64,000 nucleotides of DNA from Mariannaea sp. PMI_226. Lineage: Eukaryota > Ascomycota > Sordariomycetes > Hypocreales > Nectriaceae. Below are positions 12,401 through 23,218 of this stretch, one piece after another. The translations under genes and the position numbers were made by a program. The notes beneath the pieces were generated by a model. It saw nothing but the letters and a program-made list of their open reading frames with translations, was not told the origin of the DNA and searched no databases. Every line of letters starts with the position of its first letter. Position 1 is the stretch's first letter. The DNA is taken from the NCBI GenBank assembly GCA_024336345.1, contig JANFOG010000003.1:62001-126000 (forward strand). The letters run 5' to 3'.

Positions 12401-14655
12401 ACCCCTCTCTTACTGTGGAATTCCACCAACACCAAGGCCAACGAATCCACCTCCATCCACCAAACTCATCAATTCAACAACGGACATCTACTGCCGGACA
12501 TCCACTACCAGCCAAGCGCCAGCGTCTTCGCCAACGCAATGGGGGGGGGGGGGGAAAGGCTCTATGGGGGTGTGTATGCACATCCTGCACCGCCGCACGA
12601 AGTGCCGCGCTGTCGCCTAGGGCCTTCAACCAACTGCCCCCGTCTCTATTCCAAGAAATTGGTTTGGAGATCTAATTCTCGACGCTCTGTCCGCCCAATA
12701 ACTAGGTCGTACCTTCCATCGCGTCGGTTAGATTCGGCCCGCTGTCACCAACTTCCGAACCGTTCTAGTCGGAGGATGCAGAGTCAAGGGGGAAACACTT
12801 GAGGGAGCGCAACCTGCACAACATGGTGCCTATGCTTGGTCGCTCCAACTGAACCGAAATTGTCCTGCAGAGAAAATGTGCTTATCTTCCAAATGCAGAA
12901 TGTAAGCAGCTCTCCTGCCCTTGGTACATACTTCTAACTCTGGCACAAATCCCATTATCAACCAAACGATAACGTCACTCCCCTCCCGTTGGCACTCCAC
13001 CTCGGGGCAGCTCCATCATCAACGGGCGGCCCCACCGCCCAAGCCTAATGTTGGAGCCCAGGCTGGGTCAAGCGGCGCGGGGGTTGAGAGGGTTGAGTAA
13101 CAGCAATGGCGGGTTCAATCTCCTGTAAGAATGTGCATCTACTGTACTAGTTGTCAATGGATCGCCAATGGCTAAAGAGACGGTGAGTCGCTCGAATCAC
13201 TCGCGCGCTTTGAGCGGAGCAGCAAAAGGGCAGGTCTAGGAGGGCGGTCAAGCGCCAGCACCACACATGGCGCATTTGAAAAGGCAAAACAAGACCACAA
13301 AGTCCCATGAGATGGCCGCGCCTTTGCATGAATCAATCTAAATTCCTGCGCATTTCTGACGTAGCTGAAGGGCTCCCTCAGCGCGTGTCGTCCCCTCCTT
13401 GGATGCCGGGACATCTCCGCAGACTATTCATTGCCAGAAAGAACTCCACGCTACTGTATTTTCAACTACCTACCTATAAGTCTGTACAGGCTGAGTGCAG
13501 AGTCGCATGCGTGCAAGAGGATCAGCCTGGTTCTCAGGATGTTCCCCTCTCCTCTTCTCCTTGCTTTATGACCTGATGGCTGCGGGATGAATCGATGTGC
13601 TGTCAGATTGAAGGACGATGCCTTGAAATGTTTTGTCATGGATCCATCTGCAGGAGTTGTAACCTCGCGGGTCCGGCATGCCACCCCTCCATCTCTATCT
13701 ATGTAGCACCTCTCGTGTGTCTCCCCACAGAAACAATCAACACAACTTCGTACCTGACTCATTAGAAATTGTTCCATGCCTTCATCATTCGAGTTTGACT
13801 CTCGTTGCAGGCAGTTGGGCCTCAGAGGTGGAGACATGGCGTCACTCTGCTTCGGAGCCTGGCGCATGCAAATACGTATGAACCTTGCATTCGGCATTGG
13901 ATTGTCGCTTTACTTATTTGCATCATTTCTTTTAAGTATGTACAGTAATTAGTCGTGTGTCTATAAGCAGCACATTGTGCCAGTTCAGCCTCGGCGCCTA
14001 TTTTCTTCAACTAGAGCCAAAGCTAGCTGGGGGGGCTGAACTGCAATTCCCACAAGATGCAGTGTGACTTGGGGGTTTGTTTGCGCGACAAGATATTCGC
14101 CTTGCGCAGTCGTATCTACCTAGCGTCGGGCCAGGTTCATGCTGCCCGATAAATCCCTGTCATCTGCCTCAGCCTGCTGCCTTCCCTGACCAGTCATCTG
14201 GAGCGGGTTTTGTTGCAGAATATGCCCTAGTTTCAGCCTTTCTCTGGCCGTTTCTTCACATGGGGGGCGTGAGCTTTCGCACATTGGATAATGCTAAGCC
14301 ATCGCTTCACCTGTGTTGGTATCCATACATACTATGCATATGGTTTTGGGGAAGCGAGAATGGTGACGTACCAAAGTAGGCCCGTGCATGCCACTCCTAT
14401 GCTTGCGATGGCTCAACTATGGAACCCCGTGCGCCAGCCAGAGTGCCTGAGCATGAATGCTGGATAGTTGAAATCTCGATTGGAGGGGTGCGACCACAAG
14501 ATGGTCTACTGGTAAATGCAGACATCCAAGAGTTTCGATATGAGATCTGAAACCGGGTCCAATTGCATGAAGAAGACCATGGCTATGTGAGGCTCAAGAT
14601 CGGGGTCTGGCATCTCACAGTAACCCCATCCGCCAAAATGACTTCATAATGTCCA
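9491..14655. other. Gene-free stretch upstream of the F-box gene locus
   Basis: No coding gene that I can support. It holds a G14 run (12541-12554), a CTCCGA-N5-TCGGAG inverted repeat (10342-10358), an ACCTTGTG-N16-CACAAGGT inverted repeat (12198-12229), and a recurring GTACGTACGTACATAC-type motif near 9902. Open frames such as 9982-10518 minus and 11057-11518 minus resemble no known family and show no splice-consistent extension. Confidence 0.5.
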
Positions 14656-16464
14656 TCATGTGAAATCGTAGACCACCAAGCTTTCTCGTCCATCCCGTGC
14701 CTCTTTCAGGACAATAACCATTTCGTCGTCGAACCCAACCCAGTTCCTGCGATCCTCCCACTCAGGGAGGTCCAATCGTGGCGTTTGTGGTTCATTGCTG
14801 TTGCCTCCTCCAAGAGCGTCCCGGTCATATCCGTCCGCGTCATCAGCTGGCTGCCTGGGTCGCACCTCAATGCTGCTGCCTCCAAGGCGTCCTTCGAGTT
14901 CCCACACTCGTATCTCGTCTCCTCGAGTGCTAATGCTCACGGCCTTGCCCCGCGGTGTGATCTCGGCGTCAGATATGCCTGACGTGTGGCCCCAGAGGCG
15001 GATTCCTGGCGAGAGACTGAGCGAGGAGGCGGTCGAAGTACACAGATGCAAGATGAGCGTGTTGTCCGGGAGTGTAGCAAGGAGGTACGGGTGGCTATAG
15101 CAGAGCGTCGTGAGACATGGTTGTGAGTCACCCAATGGTGGCGGGTGTGGCGAGCCGGAGCTAGAAGTGCTGGAATCGGGCATTCGGCTACCACCCGTGT
15201 TTATGGGTAGGGTGTATGCGAGGCGGGAGGAGAGTGTGTCGGCGCCTGACTTGAGGTGTTGGATGTGGATGTCTTGGACCCCTATACACCAGCCAGCGAT
15301 GCCGGAGAAGGTGTATGCAATGGAAGCACTCGTGGAAGTTGCCATTCGACGGATTGATAGAGCAAGAGGTTGTCGAGTAGTATGCGATGTCAAAGAAGTC
15401 AGCAAGTATGGAGCTTGTAGCTTGTTCTCGGAACCCTCCAGATTGCTGCGATCTGCTTGTTGCGCTTCGTTGGGGTCGCTGATTTCGTCCAACCCGTCAT
15501 CGAGGAATTGCGGCGGCGGCCCATTGAAAGTGTAGAGCAAGATGATACCGGCATTCGTAGCCGTCATGATGTAGGGATAACCGTAAGCTATGGTGACAAG
15601 CTCGCCATTGGTGCTCTTCGCGTGTCGGTATCTCCTCGTAAACTGCTCATGTTCGATGTCCAGTCTCCAGATTCCAAATCCTCCGTCCGTGAACCCAACA
15701 GCCACATCTACCAGGTTGTCTGAATGGCCTTGCTCATCCACCGCCAGAGAGCTCGGTGCACCATTTTCACCGGAAGCGTCTTGGCGCAGGTCCGCTTGCG
15801 CAACTGGTTGTCGTGTTCGGAGGTCCCATGCTCGTAGTCCTGATGCTGAATCTACAGTGACGGCGATGCCTGCGACTACCTTGACGAGTGTGCGCTTCTG
15901 GTCTGTTGCACCCTCGGAAGCATCTCGCACGCTAACTTCGTCGACGGCACACTTCCCGCGGGCCCAGTTGTGCCGTAGCTTGTACTGCTTTTTCCAATCA
16001 ATGCTCTCAGCTTGCCTAGCTCGGGAGTCGTCCTGCACATCGACAAGACCGCCTCTTCGGCCCCAGCCTCCGTCAGCCCAGACTGCTCGCCTCGAAGAAT
16101 ATTGCAGCTTGGGGCCGCTAGCAGCAGACCATCCGGACGCAGCTCCAGCTCCGAGACGGAAGCCGGGGATGCGCAATGCCCGAGGAAGAACGAAGCGGGT
16201 GTAATAGTGCGCGCGCCAAAGCTGAGAGTCGGCGGCGAGGCGGTGGAAACGGCGCGATACTGGTGCTGTTGATAGGAGAGTTGTCTCGCTCAAGAAGGAG
16301 AAAATGCGCACGAGGAGTTCATCGGAGAGGGTGGAGATGATGTCGTAAGTAGGTGGGCGAGCGTACGCCGTGTTCGGCGGGGAAGTTCGAATACGTTTCG
16401 ACAGCAGGTCATGATGGTTGGGTTCATCTGCATTTAGGGCAGAGAGCTTGCGTTTTGATGGCAT
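14656..16464 (-). CDS. F-box protein with C-terminal WD40-like propeller
   Basis: Single exon, 602 residues. After a basic, nuclear-signal-like N-terminus (SKRKL, SKRIR) an F-box spans about residues 40-88 (ISTLSDELLVRIFSFLSE, then VSRRFHRLAADSQLWRAHY). F-boxes dock onto Skp1 in SCF ubiquitin ligases. The remaining 450 or so residues have irregular WD40-like strand patterns (for example ITVDSASGLRAWDLRTRQP and RGDEIRVWELEG), probably a degenerate beta-propeller that recruits the substrate. A charged, low-complexity linker lies near residues 430-450. The likely role is a substrate receptor for ubiquitination; the substrate cannot be told. The F-box is clear. The propeller is inferred from repeated GxxxxWDL/VWEL-like strands. 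Confidence 0.8.
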   Translation of the reverse strand: MPSKRKLSALNADEPNHHDLLSKRIRTSPPNTAYARPPTYDIISTLSDELLVRIFSFLSETTLLSTAPVSRRFHRLAADSQLWRAHYYTRFVLPRALRIPGFRLGAGAASGWSAASGPKLQYSSRRAVWADGGWGRRGGLVDVQDDSRARQAESIDWKKQYKLRHNWARGKCAVDEVSVRDASEGATDQKRTLVKVVAGIAVTVDSASGLRAWDLRTRQPVAQADLRQDASGENGAPSSLAVDEQGHSDNLVDVAVGFTDGGFGIWRLDIEHEQFTRRYRHAKSTNGELVTIAYGYPYIMTATNAGIILLYTFNGPPPQFLDDGLDEISDPNEAQQADRSNLEGSENKLQAPYLLTSLTSHTTRQPLALSIRRMATSTSASIAYTFSGIAGWCIGVQDIHIQHLKSGADTLSSRLAYTLPINTGGSRMPDSSTSSSGSPHPPPLGDSQPCLTTLCYSHPYLLATLPDNTLILHLCTSTASSLSLSPGIRLWGHTSGISDAEITPRGKAVSISTRGDEIRVWELEGRLGGSSIEVRPRQPADDADGYDRDALGGGNSNEPQTPRLDLPEWEDRRNWVGFDDEMVIVLKEARDGRESLVVYDFT

Positions 16465-17088
16465 ATTGAGGGCGTCATGTCAGGAAGGAACTGGAAGCAG
16501 GGACGGGGCCTGCTGGAGCAGTTCAGTAGGGGAACTTGAGTGTTATAACATAGGAAGTGAAGCTCTGAGTGCAGTTGGGGAAATGTCGGTGGCGATGAGC
16601 TTCGATTGTTGAGCAATTGTCTGCCTACCGTACGTCCTGCCTACCCTATACATCCGGTGATCCTTGCTTTTTTGTGAGAGAGCAGGGGTTCGGATTTAGT
16701 TCAAGGTGGCCAGCCCATTATTAGCATGTGCGGCTGGAGACAAGCCCCATATCTGAGGTTGTAGCCTACAATATTGGGATGTCTAGGTTATGAGATGGCC
16801 ATGGGTGCGAGAGGTATGTACGAGTCGGCAAGTTTTTACACAAGTCTCTAAAGTTTGGTGCACACATGGAGCATTGGTAAAGCGTGTACAGAAGCATTTG
16901 GACTTCTATATCTATCCAAGGTCCTTGGGGGTATTTCCCAGAATCTATTCGCGCCTGTTTCGGAGCTTCCTGGTGATGATTGTACCGGCATACATATATG
17001 TAAAGGAGAAAAAAAAAAAAAAAAAGACATGTCCCAAACTCCGTCCCACAATGCAACGCGCCTTCTCTTCTTCCCTTCCCAGAGTCGC
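16465..17088. other. Spacer between the F-box and MCP1-like genes
   Basis: About 620 bp between two minus-strand genes. It serves as the promoter of the F-box gene and the 3' region of the MCP1-like gene. It contains an A-rich run (about 17010-17025). No gene seen. Confidence 0.6.
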
Positions 17089-18196
17089 TTAAAAGCCGAT
17101 TGCAGCAAACATATCATCATACACCCTGCCAATCCATCCCTCCATCAGGCCCCCTCTCGCAACAACACCTAAACCTCCAATGGCCCACAGGGCTGCAAAT
17201 GCGATAGAAGCACCGTGAATTCCAACCCATCTTCTTCTACGGTGCTTCTTTCCCCTCTCCACGGCTAGTGCTCCCACCTGTACTTCTCTTGTGGAGGGTG
17301 CAATGCCAAACCACTTGGCTTGGCCCCAAATCATATGACCACAACCCGCAGCAAGCAGACCAAGATATGCGATTTGAGCAATGACAGGGTGTCGGGCGAA
17401 TCCGTGGGCAACGTAAGCCAGACCAATGTTGGAACTGTCTCCTTCAACTTGCAGGGGCAGAATACGATTGACAAAAACGTGGGCGGCGTAGAAGACAGCA
17501 AAAGTGTATCCAGACAACGAAATGTAGCTCAAAGACGGCCACGGCGATTTCCCTCCTGGCATGGCACCGCCATATCTGTGTACATTCTGCGACCTCCTCA
17601 ACAAGCGTAAGGCAATTCCAGAGCCGAGATGGGCCACCACGGGGAGCGCGACAAGGATTGGTTCGGTGAGGGATGTCTGGTAAATTTCGCGGGTCATGAG
17701 AAGATAAGTCTCGGAGCCGGCAACTGAACGAGTTACAGCAGGGATGAGGGAGACGTTGGCGAGATGGAGTGAGGTAAAGAGACCAATAGCGTAGCTTGAG
17801 AAGCGCTGGATTCGCATCACTGTCGAGAGAAGCTTGGTTAGTTCTGGTCTAGACTTGTGTGTATAGATTGTATAGATTGCAAGTGGTGAGGCGATCGCAT
17901 CTGAACCTCATGGATGCTTTGGGATACGAACAGTAGAAAATTGCACCTGGGCCAGTGTTTGTTGAAGATGATACTGAGCTGGCGAGACTTGCGCTCGCAC
18001 TTAGGCCAGGGGCTCCGGCTGAGGGAGCCTTTGCTGTTTTTGTTGTAACTGCGCTGTTATCCATATCGTCGTCTATGCTGGCGTCGCCTTGAAAGTCATC
18101 GGCCTCAACCATGATTGGGGGGGACTCGATTGGTGAGGGGTCTAGCTGCATAAGAGGCTGCGAACCTCGACGGTCCGGTGACTTCTCGGAATTCAT
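17089..18196 (-). CDS. MCP1-like (DUF1691) mitochondrial membrane protein
   Basis: Two exons: 18196-17947 and 17819-17089 (intron 17820-17946, donor GTGCAA, acceptor ACAG), giving 326 residues. The N-terminus is hydrophilic and acidic (EADDFQGDASIDDD). The second exon encodes four to five hydrophobic segments, starting RIQRFSSYAIGLFTSLHLANVSLIP, with ETYLLMTREIYQTSLTEPILVALPVVAHLGSG, a hallmark of the Mcp1 family. Yeast Mcp1 is an outer mitochondrial membrane protein tied to lipid homeostasis and vacuole-mitochondria contact with Vps13; a similar role is inferred here. The donor choice is mine: it is the one that keeps phase, whereas the more obvious GTTCAG downstream does not. Divergent to the zinc-finger gene. 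Confidence 0.8.
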
Positions 18197-18684
18197 GGTG
18201 GCAGTCGTTCGCCTAGGTTGAGCGGGAGTAGAAACGAGAGAGTGAGGATTTGGAGATCGCGAGGATTGAGATACTGGATGGACGGAATGGTGGGGAGGAA
18301 CTGACAAAAGTTAGCGCCCCAACGCTCCGTCTGCTCAAGACGGAGACTTAAATCGGGCCTCGTTCCGGGGTAAGGCCCCTGGAAGATATGGAGCGATAGT
18401 GACGTTGCTGCTGCAAGACCCCCAACGGCCGCCACTGAAGACCCTGGAAGCTGGTCAGCCAAACCCAATCTGGGTCGATTGGTTGGCGAGCTCGGCCCAC
18501 AAGAGGGACCTTGATCTTGTGCCAGCGCGGCCCCCTCCCTTCCTTACTGGAATTCGCTTATTTTCGCCGACGGTCCAGGGTAAGCCGCCTCAGATTTCTG
18601 GGACCAAATCTCTCGTTCGTCGTCCATCGCTGGCTCGGCATCAAAACACCTACACATTGACCAGCACCTGAAAATCTTCAAAAC
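18197..18684. promoter_or_regulatory. Divergent promoter, MCP1-like / zinc-finger gene
   Basis: A 488-bp intergenic region between a minus-strand and a plus-strand start codon, so it must hold both promoters. No TATA box or clear operator is visible. Confidence 0.6.
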
Positions 18685-19240
18685 ATGCCTCCGGTGAGCT
18701 GACATGCATTCCAAAATTACGTGTAATTCCAGTACTTACTCATATTAGCGACATCAAACACTTCCTCCGGCGCAAACCTCTTCCGCCCGTGAGGCTCAGA
18801 AGTCCTTTTACTGCCAGCTATGCTCCAAGGGCTACTCGCGTATGAATGATTATGAAGCCCACCTCAGCAGCTACGACCACAGCCACAAGCAGCGGCTCAA
18901 GGACATGAAGGCCATGGTGCGCGACCCGAACGCCGGTTCGCGCGCTCGCAAAGCAGAGGCCAAGGCCGACGGCATCATCAGTATCAAGTTGCCTGGACAG
19001 GATGGCGCCAATTCAACTGGAGGTGGTGGCTTCAAGAAGGGTGGCTTCAAGAAGAGCGGTTTCAAGAGTGCTTTCACGCGCGTCGAAGGCCAAGCTGCCA
19101 CACCGGAGAAATTACCTAAGACATCCACGGCCCCGGATCCTCCTTCGGTGAATCCAGGCCTGAGCAAGAGCCTGTCCGTGGAGAGTGACACTGAAGATGA
19201 GGGCTACGAAGTATACGACCCTAGATTTCCCACAAACTGA
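18685..19240 (+). CDS. Small C2H2 (GPATCH8/ZNF804-like) zinc-finger protein
   Basis: Exon 1 is only nine coding nucleotides (18685-18693, Met-Pro-Pro); exon 2 is 18749-19240; intron 55 nt. The product is 166 residues. A single C2H2 finger occupies about residues 23-45 (FYCQLCSKGYSRMNDYEAHLSSYDHSHKQR), followed by the helical tail LKDMKAMVRDP typical of the GPATCH8/ZNF804 type of finger, which is associated with RNA processing. The middle holds Gly-Lys-Phe repeats (GGFKKGGFKKSGFK), likely nucleic-acid-binding. The C-terminus is acidic (VESDTEDEGYEVYD). A nuclear RNA-related role is inferred from the finger type only. It converges on the Zn2Cys6 gene, with stop codons 87 bp apart. Confidence 0.8.
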
Positions 19241-19327
19241 GATGCTGTGATTTGAAATGGGTATTAGAGTGTTTCCTGGAGTCGGGAGCTCTTTTATTTC
19301 ATTTTGTTTTACACGTCTTCGCTTTTC

Positions 19328-22185
19328 TTACATTGGGCCAGGCTGGGGCCATTGTGATCCGCCTATGTGCGAGATATCCTGCTCTAGTAGTCCCATCAAG
19401 TTTCGACTCCCTGAGAACCAGTCGGCCATATGAGCTACTTGTGCGCTACCCGGTCCTATACCGTTCGCTTGGCCTAGTGGTGCCATTGCTGCTGCTTGTT
19501 CCTCAGTTGGCATGAAGCCAAGTTGGCTCAGGTACATATCAAACTCGTCTCCGATAGGTACCATGGTGTGATCCTCCTGTTTCTGCGACTTTGCCTCAAC
19601 ATACAGCGTGGCAACCTGAGTCATCACGCTACATAGCCTCCATAGCTTCCTCAACACCTCGGAATAATCGATTGCCGTCTCAAGCGATCTGGTAAAGTCC
19701 GAGAGAAGCTGCAAATCTTGCGGAGACGATGTCTCGATGACATAGCAGAATATAACGAAGATGGGAGTGAAGGGCGTTAATAGCAAGTTCCTGTAGAAAA
19801 TGTCAGCCCATCTCTGGAGGTTAGGTTAGGCTCTTGCTACTCGGGAGGACGTACCAATGGACATATATGGCTTTGGCGTGAGTATCACGTCGAACCATCT
19901 CCATGCAGCTGAGGTGTTTATGCATGGCTCGACGCGCTACTTCGATACATTCGTCGCAGAATCTACTAATAGAGCCTTCTGGAGCCGGGATAGCTTGGTA
20001 TATAAGCGTCATTGTTGATAATAATTGCACCTCATCGCCCTTGACATGGATATCGACGAGATGAGAACTATTCATCCTCTCGAGAGAAGCAAGTGCCATT
20101 TGTCTTGTCTCTGTGGCCTCTATCTCAAGCTGGCGGCACTGTGTCGCGAGTCTGCGCGCTTGTTCGGCGAGTTCTGCCTGAGAATGTGCCACGGCAGCGG
20201 GACTATACCTGTTGAATTGTCAGCAAATTCATAACTGAGCCACGGCTAGGGTGAGGGACACTAAACAGTTGTTCATAAATCTGACCCTGCAAGGTCGCAG
20301 ACTTAAGCCAGATCGTCGCTACACCAGTTGTTTCTGAGCTCATCATGCCGTCAAAGCTGAAGGATCTTGGGATATCAATATCAAAGTCCTGTATTACTGG
20401 AGCACGTCCCAGTCGCAAGGCTAGTGCTCTATCGGTGGTATAAATATACCAGAATAACCCAGACCTTACTCTGAGTACTTCTGGATCAATCTTGCATGAA
20501 CTCTTCCGGTGGAATCCAGCTGTCAAGCAGAGTTCTGCTGCCGCGCTGTTGAGATGCCAGGCGACTGAAGGTCTGGATACGTCAATAGCGTATAAAGTCT
20601 GCAATGATTTAGTCTTGATCAATCCTGTTTTACGACAACATATCATCATTTGGACCAACGAACCCCCAATAGAAGAGCCTGAACAGTGTCAATCTTGGCG
20701 GATACGAACATGGACATGTTGGCAAACGCGGTCTCGAGATTGATTCGGCATGTCTGAATATACGGTTCGTACTGTTCTTTGGTGGCTTTGTCTTGAGCAA
20801 AGGAATGCTGCTCAAGGAACATGTAGTAGAGACCGGCATTGACAATAATAAAGGTTGCTTCAGAGAAGTCATCGGTGGGGAAGTAGACTATTCGGCAAAG
20901 GCCTGAGAAGTCTGCGACTCCGACAAAATAGCAGATGAATGTAAACAGACATGGAGGAGCAGCTTGGTCGACAATAAGCGCTTTGCCTTTCTCTTGGGGG
21001 GGGGGCAACAAATCTTACATCTAATTTTCTTGAGGAGGTTTACTACGACATCCATGGGAGGCATGCGAAGCTGAGCGAGTCCGCCAGGGGGCATGGGTTG
21101 TTGGAGTGGAAATCGAGGGCCATGGCTGATGGACTGGCGATTCTGCAACTCAACGAGGTGTCTGAGGTTAGCCAGGGCCTCCTGCATCTTAGGGTTGACG
21201 TCATGCAAAGATGTCCGCTCGACGGCATGCTCGAGGAATTCATTGGCGAATGTTGTGTGAGCGGCAAGAGTTGCATCACCACCAAAGGCTGATTCGCTGT
21301 CGGAGCTGTCGCCGGCTATTGTGCTGCCAGGGACCGTGGGGATGCCGGGGCCGGGGCCGGGGCCGGATTGGGGAGTGTACAGACGGTAGCTACTCTCCGG
21401 GGTGGCGCTAGAGCGGTTGGAGAGATCTCGCAGGAGGGTCTCGATGTTGGCCAGCCTCACCTCGATCTGATCTATCTTTTTTTCACTATGTATGACATGA
21501 TATTAGTCGCGTCACAGGGATCACGATTGGATGAAGTGATGGGGGGGATGCCGAGGAGGGAGGGAACACGGACTACTGTGATGAGATGAGGACCCGTTGT
21601 CGAGGTTCCTTCGCTCTCTGGCCAATTCCAGTTGATGTGCAGGAGCGCTTGGCAATGCGGCAGTTGGCGCAGGGGACTTCTTTGTCGCAGCGAATCTACA
21701 CACCAAGGTGTTATTACCGTGGTCTTAGTCTAGTTGGGTCCTCTTATGCATGGTCCCTGAAGGTCTGAGGGTCTGAAGTGACAGCTACATCGCCTTTGAC
21801 AAATATGTCTGGATGACAGGTGATGAATCAAGACATGAGTGCAGATTTGAAAGAGAGGTTATCTTATCACCTTGCGTAATCGACACTGATCGCACTATAA
21901 TCATGATGAAGAGGCGAATGTGTTAGCTGAGTCATATCTCAAGGTGCCGAATGGTGTAAGTGAGAAGAAGGAGAAACGTGAATAGAGCAATGACCAGAGT
22001 AATGACGACAGGAGAAGAAAGACGTCGACATGCATGGCAAAAAGCGTCCGCGCCAAGCAAGGCGTGAAGCTTAATGCTAGAGAGTTGCAGAAGGAATCCA
22101 AACAGTAAAGACTCACGGCTCTGCGTAAAGGATCGTCGGATCCCGCGGACGGGTTCGGCGCGGGGCCGATGGTTGACTGGTCCAT
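19328..22185 (-). CDS. Zn2Cys6 transcription factor with fungal-specific domain
   Basis: Eight exons by my reconstruction: 22185-22117, 21894-21871, 21695-21577, 21485-21019, 20962-20664, 20598-20267, 20208-19855, 19790-19328; 708 residues. The binuclear zinc cluster is split over exons 1-3: CDQCRLRK comes from a 24-nt microexon, then IRCDKEVPCANCRIAKRSC, matching Cys-x2-Cys-x6-Cys-x5-Cys-x2-Cys-x6-Cys. A coiled linker follows (EKKIDQIEVRLANIETLL). The fungal-specific middle homology domain includes VQALLLGTLYAIDVSRPSVAWHL, AAELCLTAGFHR, RSGLFWYIYTTDRALALRLGR and the FDIDIPR motif. The protein is nuclear and should bind CGG-type sites. It is divergent from an ABC transporter and may regulate it (inference). 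The exon 4/5 acceptor is uncertain: 20963 (56-nt intron) is preferred over 20981 (38 nt). Confidence 0.88.
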
Positions 22186-23218
22186 TACCAGGTTCAGGAG
22201 GCGTGCAGCTGTATGAGCAGATCGTAAATGGAAGCTGGATGTTGAAAAAGAGGGGTAACACCAGCCTCAGGCGTGGGACTCTGAGGGGGATGTTTTGCAC
22301 GCGATGAATGCAAGGCCAAGTAGCGGCATGGTAGGATGGACTACTAGAAGGTGTTTGGAAAGCAACGGAGTCGACAGGTTGGTGATTTGATAGATGATAG
22401 ATGATGGATGTTGTGCTTGAAGATTTTCGGCTTCCGCGGAGGCCCGTGCCGACATGGCGGGGCCGGGGACTCGGGACGTAGGATTCACTGGGTGATACGT
22501 CGTGGAATGGACGAAACGAGATGTGATGTCTGCCAGATTGATTGCACGATCGGAATCAAGTTCATCCGTTGGGAGAAAGTGTGGATGGCTATGGCAGGTA
22601 GGTAAGGCAGGGTTAAGGTGCCTTTGGCAACTGAGGCAGGCAGGGCAGGGCAGGGCAGGGCACGTAGGAAAATGAGGCAATCAAGGGATACTTGGGCGAC
22701 CGTTCGCATGTACTACCAAGATCAAGATCCCTCTACACTGTCGATGAAGGGAATGACGAACAACAGGTGTCGTGCGGTTTGCCCACCGCACGAATGAGCA
22801 TAGAGAACCTTTCTCAATCCACTAACTAACTACACCGTACCGCCAGAATTTCATCGACCCACTGAGGCCATGCTCTGCGCTGCCCCTACGTTGGTACCAA
22901 CTGTACATACGTCTTGCCTTCTCTTCCATAGTGTGCCGCATGTACACCTTGCAGTGGACCAATGTACCAACGGCCATCCAGTGTAGACTAAGTTGCAAAC
23001 ACAGATGGACTGCCGAACGGAACGCGCGCGTTGCGGCCACCACATCTCGCATTCATCGGATTCCTCTTTGGTCTACCTCATCTTGTTGTCGGAATTCAAC
23101 TCGTAATTTTTTCTTGGCAATCCTGTTTAAAAAATAAAATAAAAAAAAAGTCATGGCCGACTAAGACAGAGTTCATTTCAGTTCTTCATCTTGTTCTGTT
23201 GATTGACAACCCTTCGTA
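22186..23218. promoter_or_regulatory. Divergent promoter, Zn2Cys6 factor / ABC transporter
   Basis: A 1.03-kb region between two divergent start codons. It contains a tandem GGGCA run (about 22636-22662), a CCGCGG at about 22433 and, most notably, a perfect inverted repeat with CGG/CCG ends at 22771-22792, annotated separately. No coding gene lies inside it. Confidence 0.65.
22771..22792. promoter_or_regulatory. CGTGCGG-N8-CCGCACG inverted repeat, candidate Zn2Cys6 operator
   Basis: Two perfectly complementary 7-nt arms (22771-22777 and 22786-22792) flank 8 nt. The CGG...CCG half-site layout is what dimeric Zn2Cys6 factors usually bind. It lies about 430 bp from the transporter start and 590 bp from the regulator start. 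Binding is inference. Confidence 0.5.

Noticed and set aside
13100..13125. GGTTCAATC resembling a tRNA B box
   Set aside because: No matching A box, acceptor stem or anticodon arm can be built around it.
20981..21018. 38-nt intron in the Zn2Cys6 gene
   Set aside because: It keeps phase, but is shorter than any other intron here; an acceptor 18 nt further on gives a 56-nt intron and a more typical protein.
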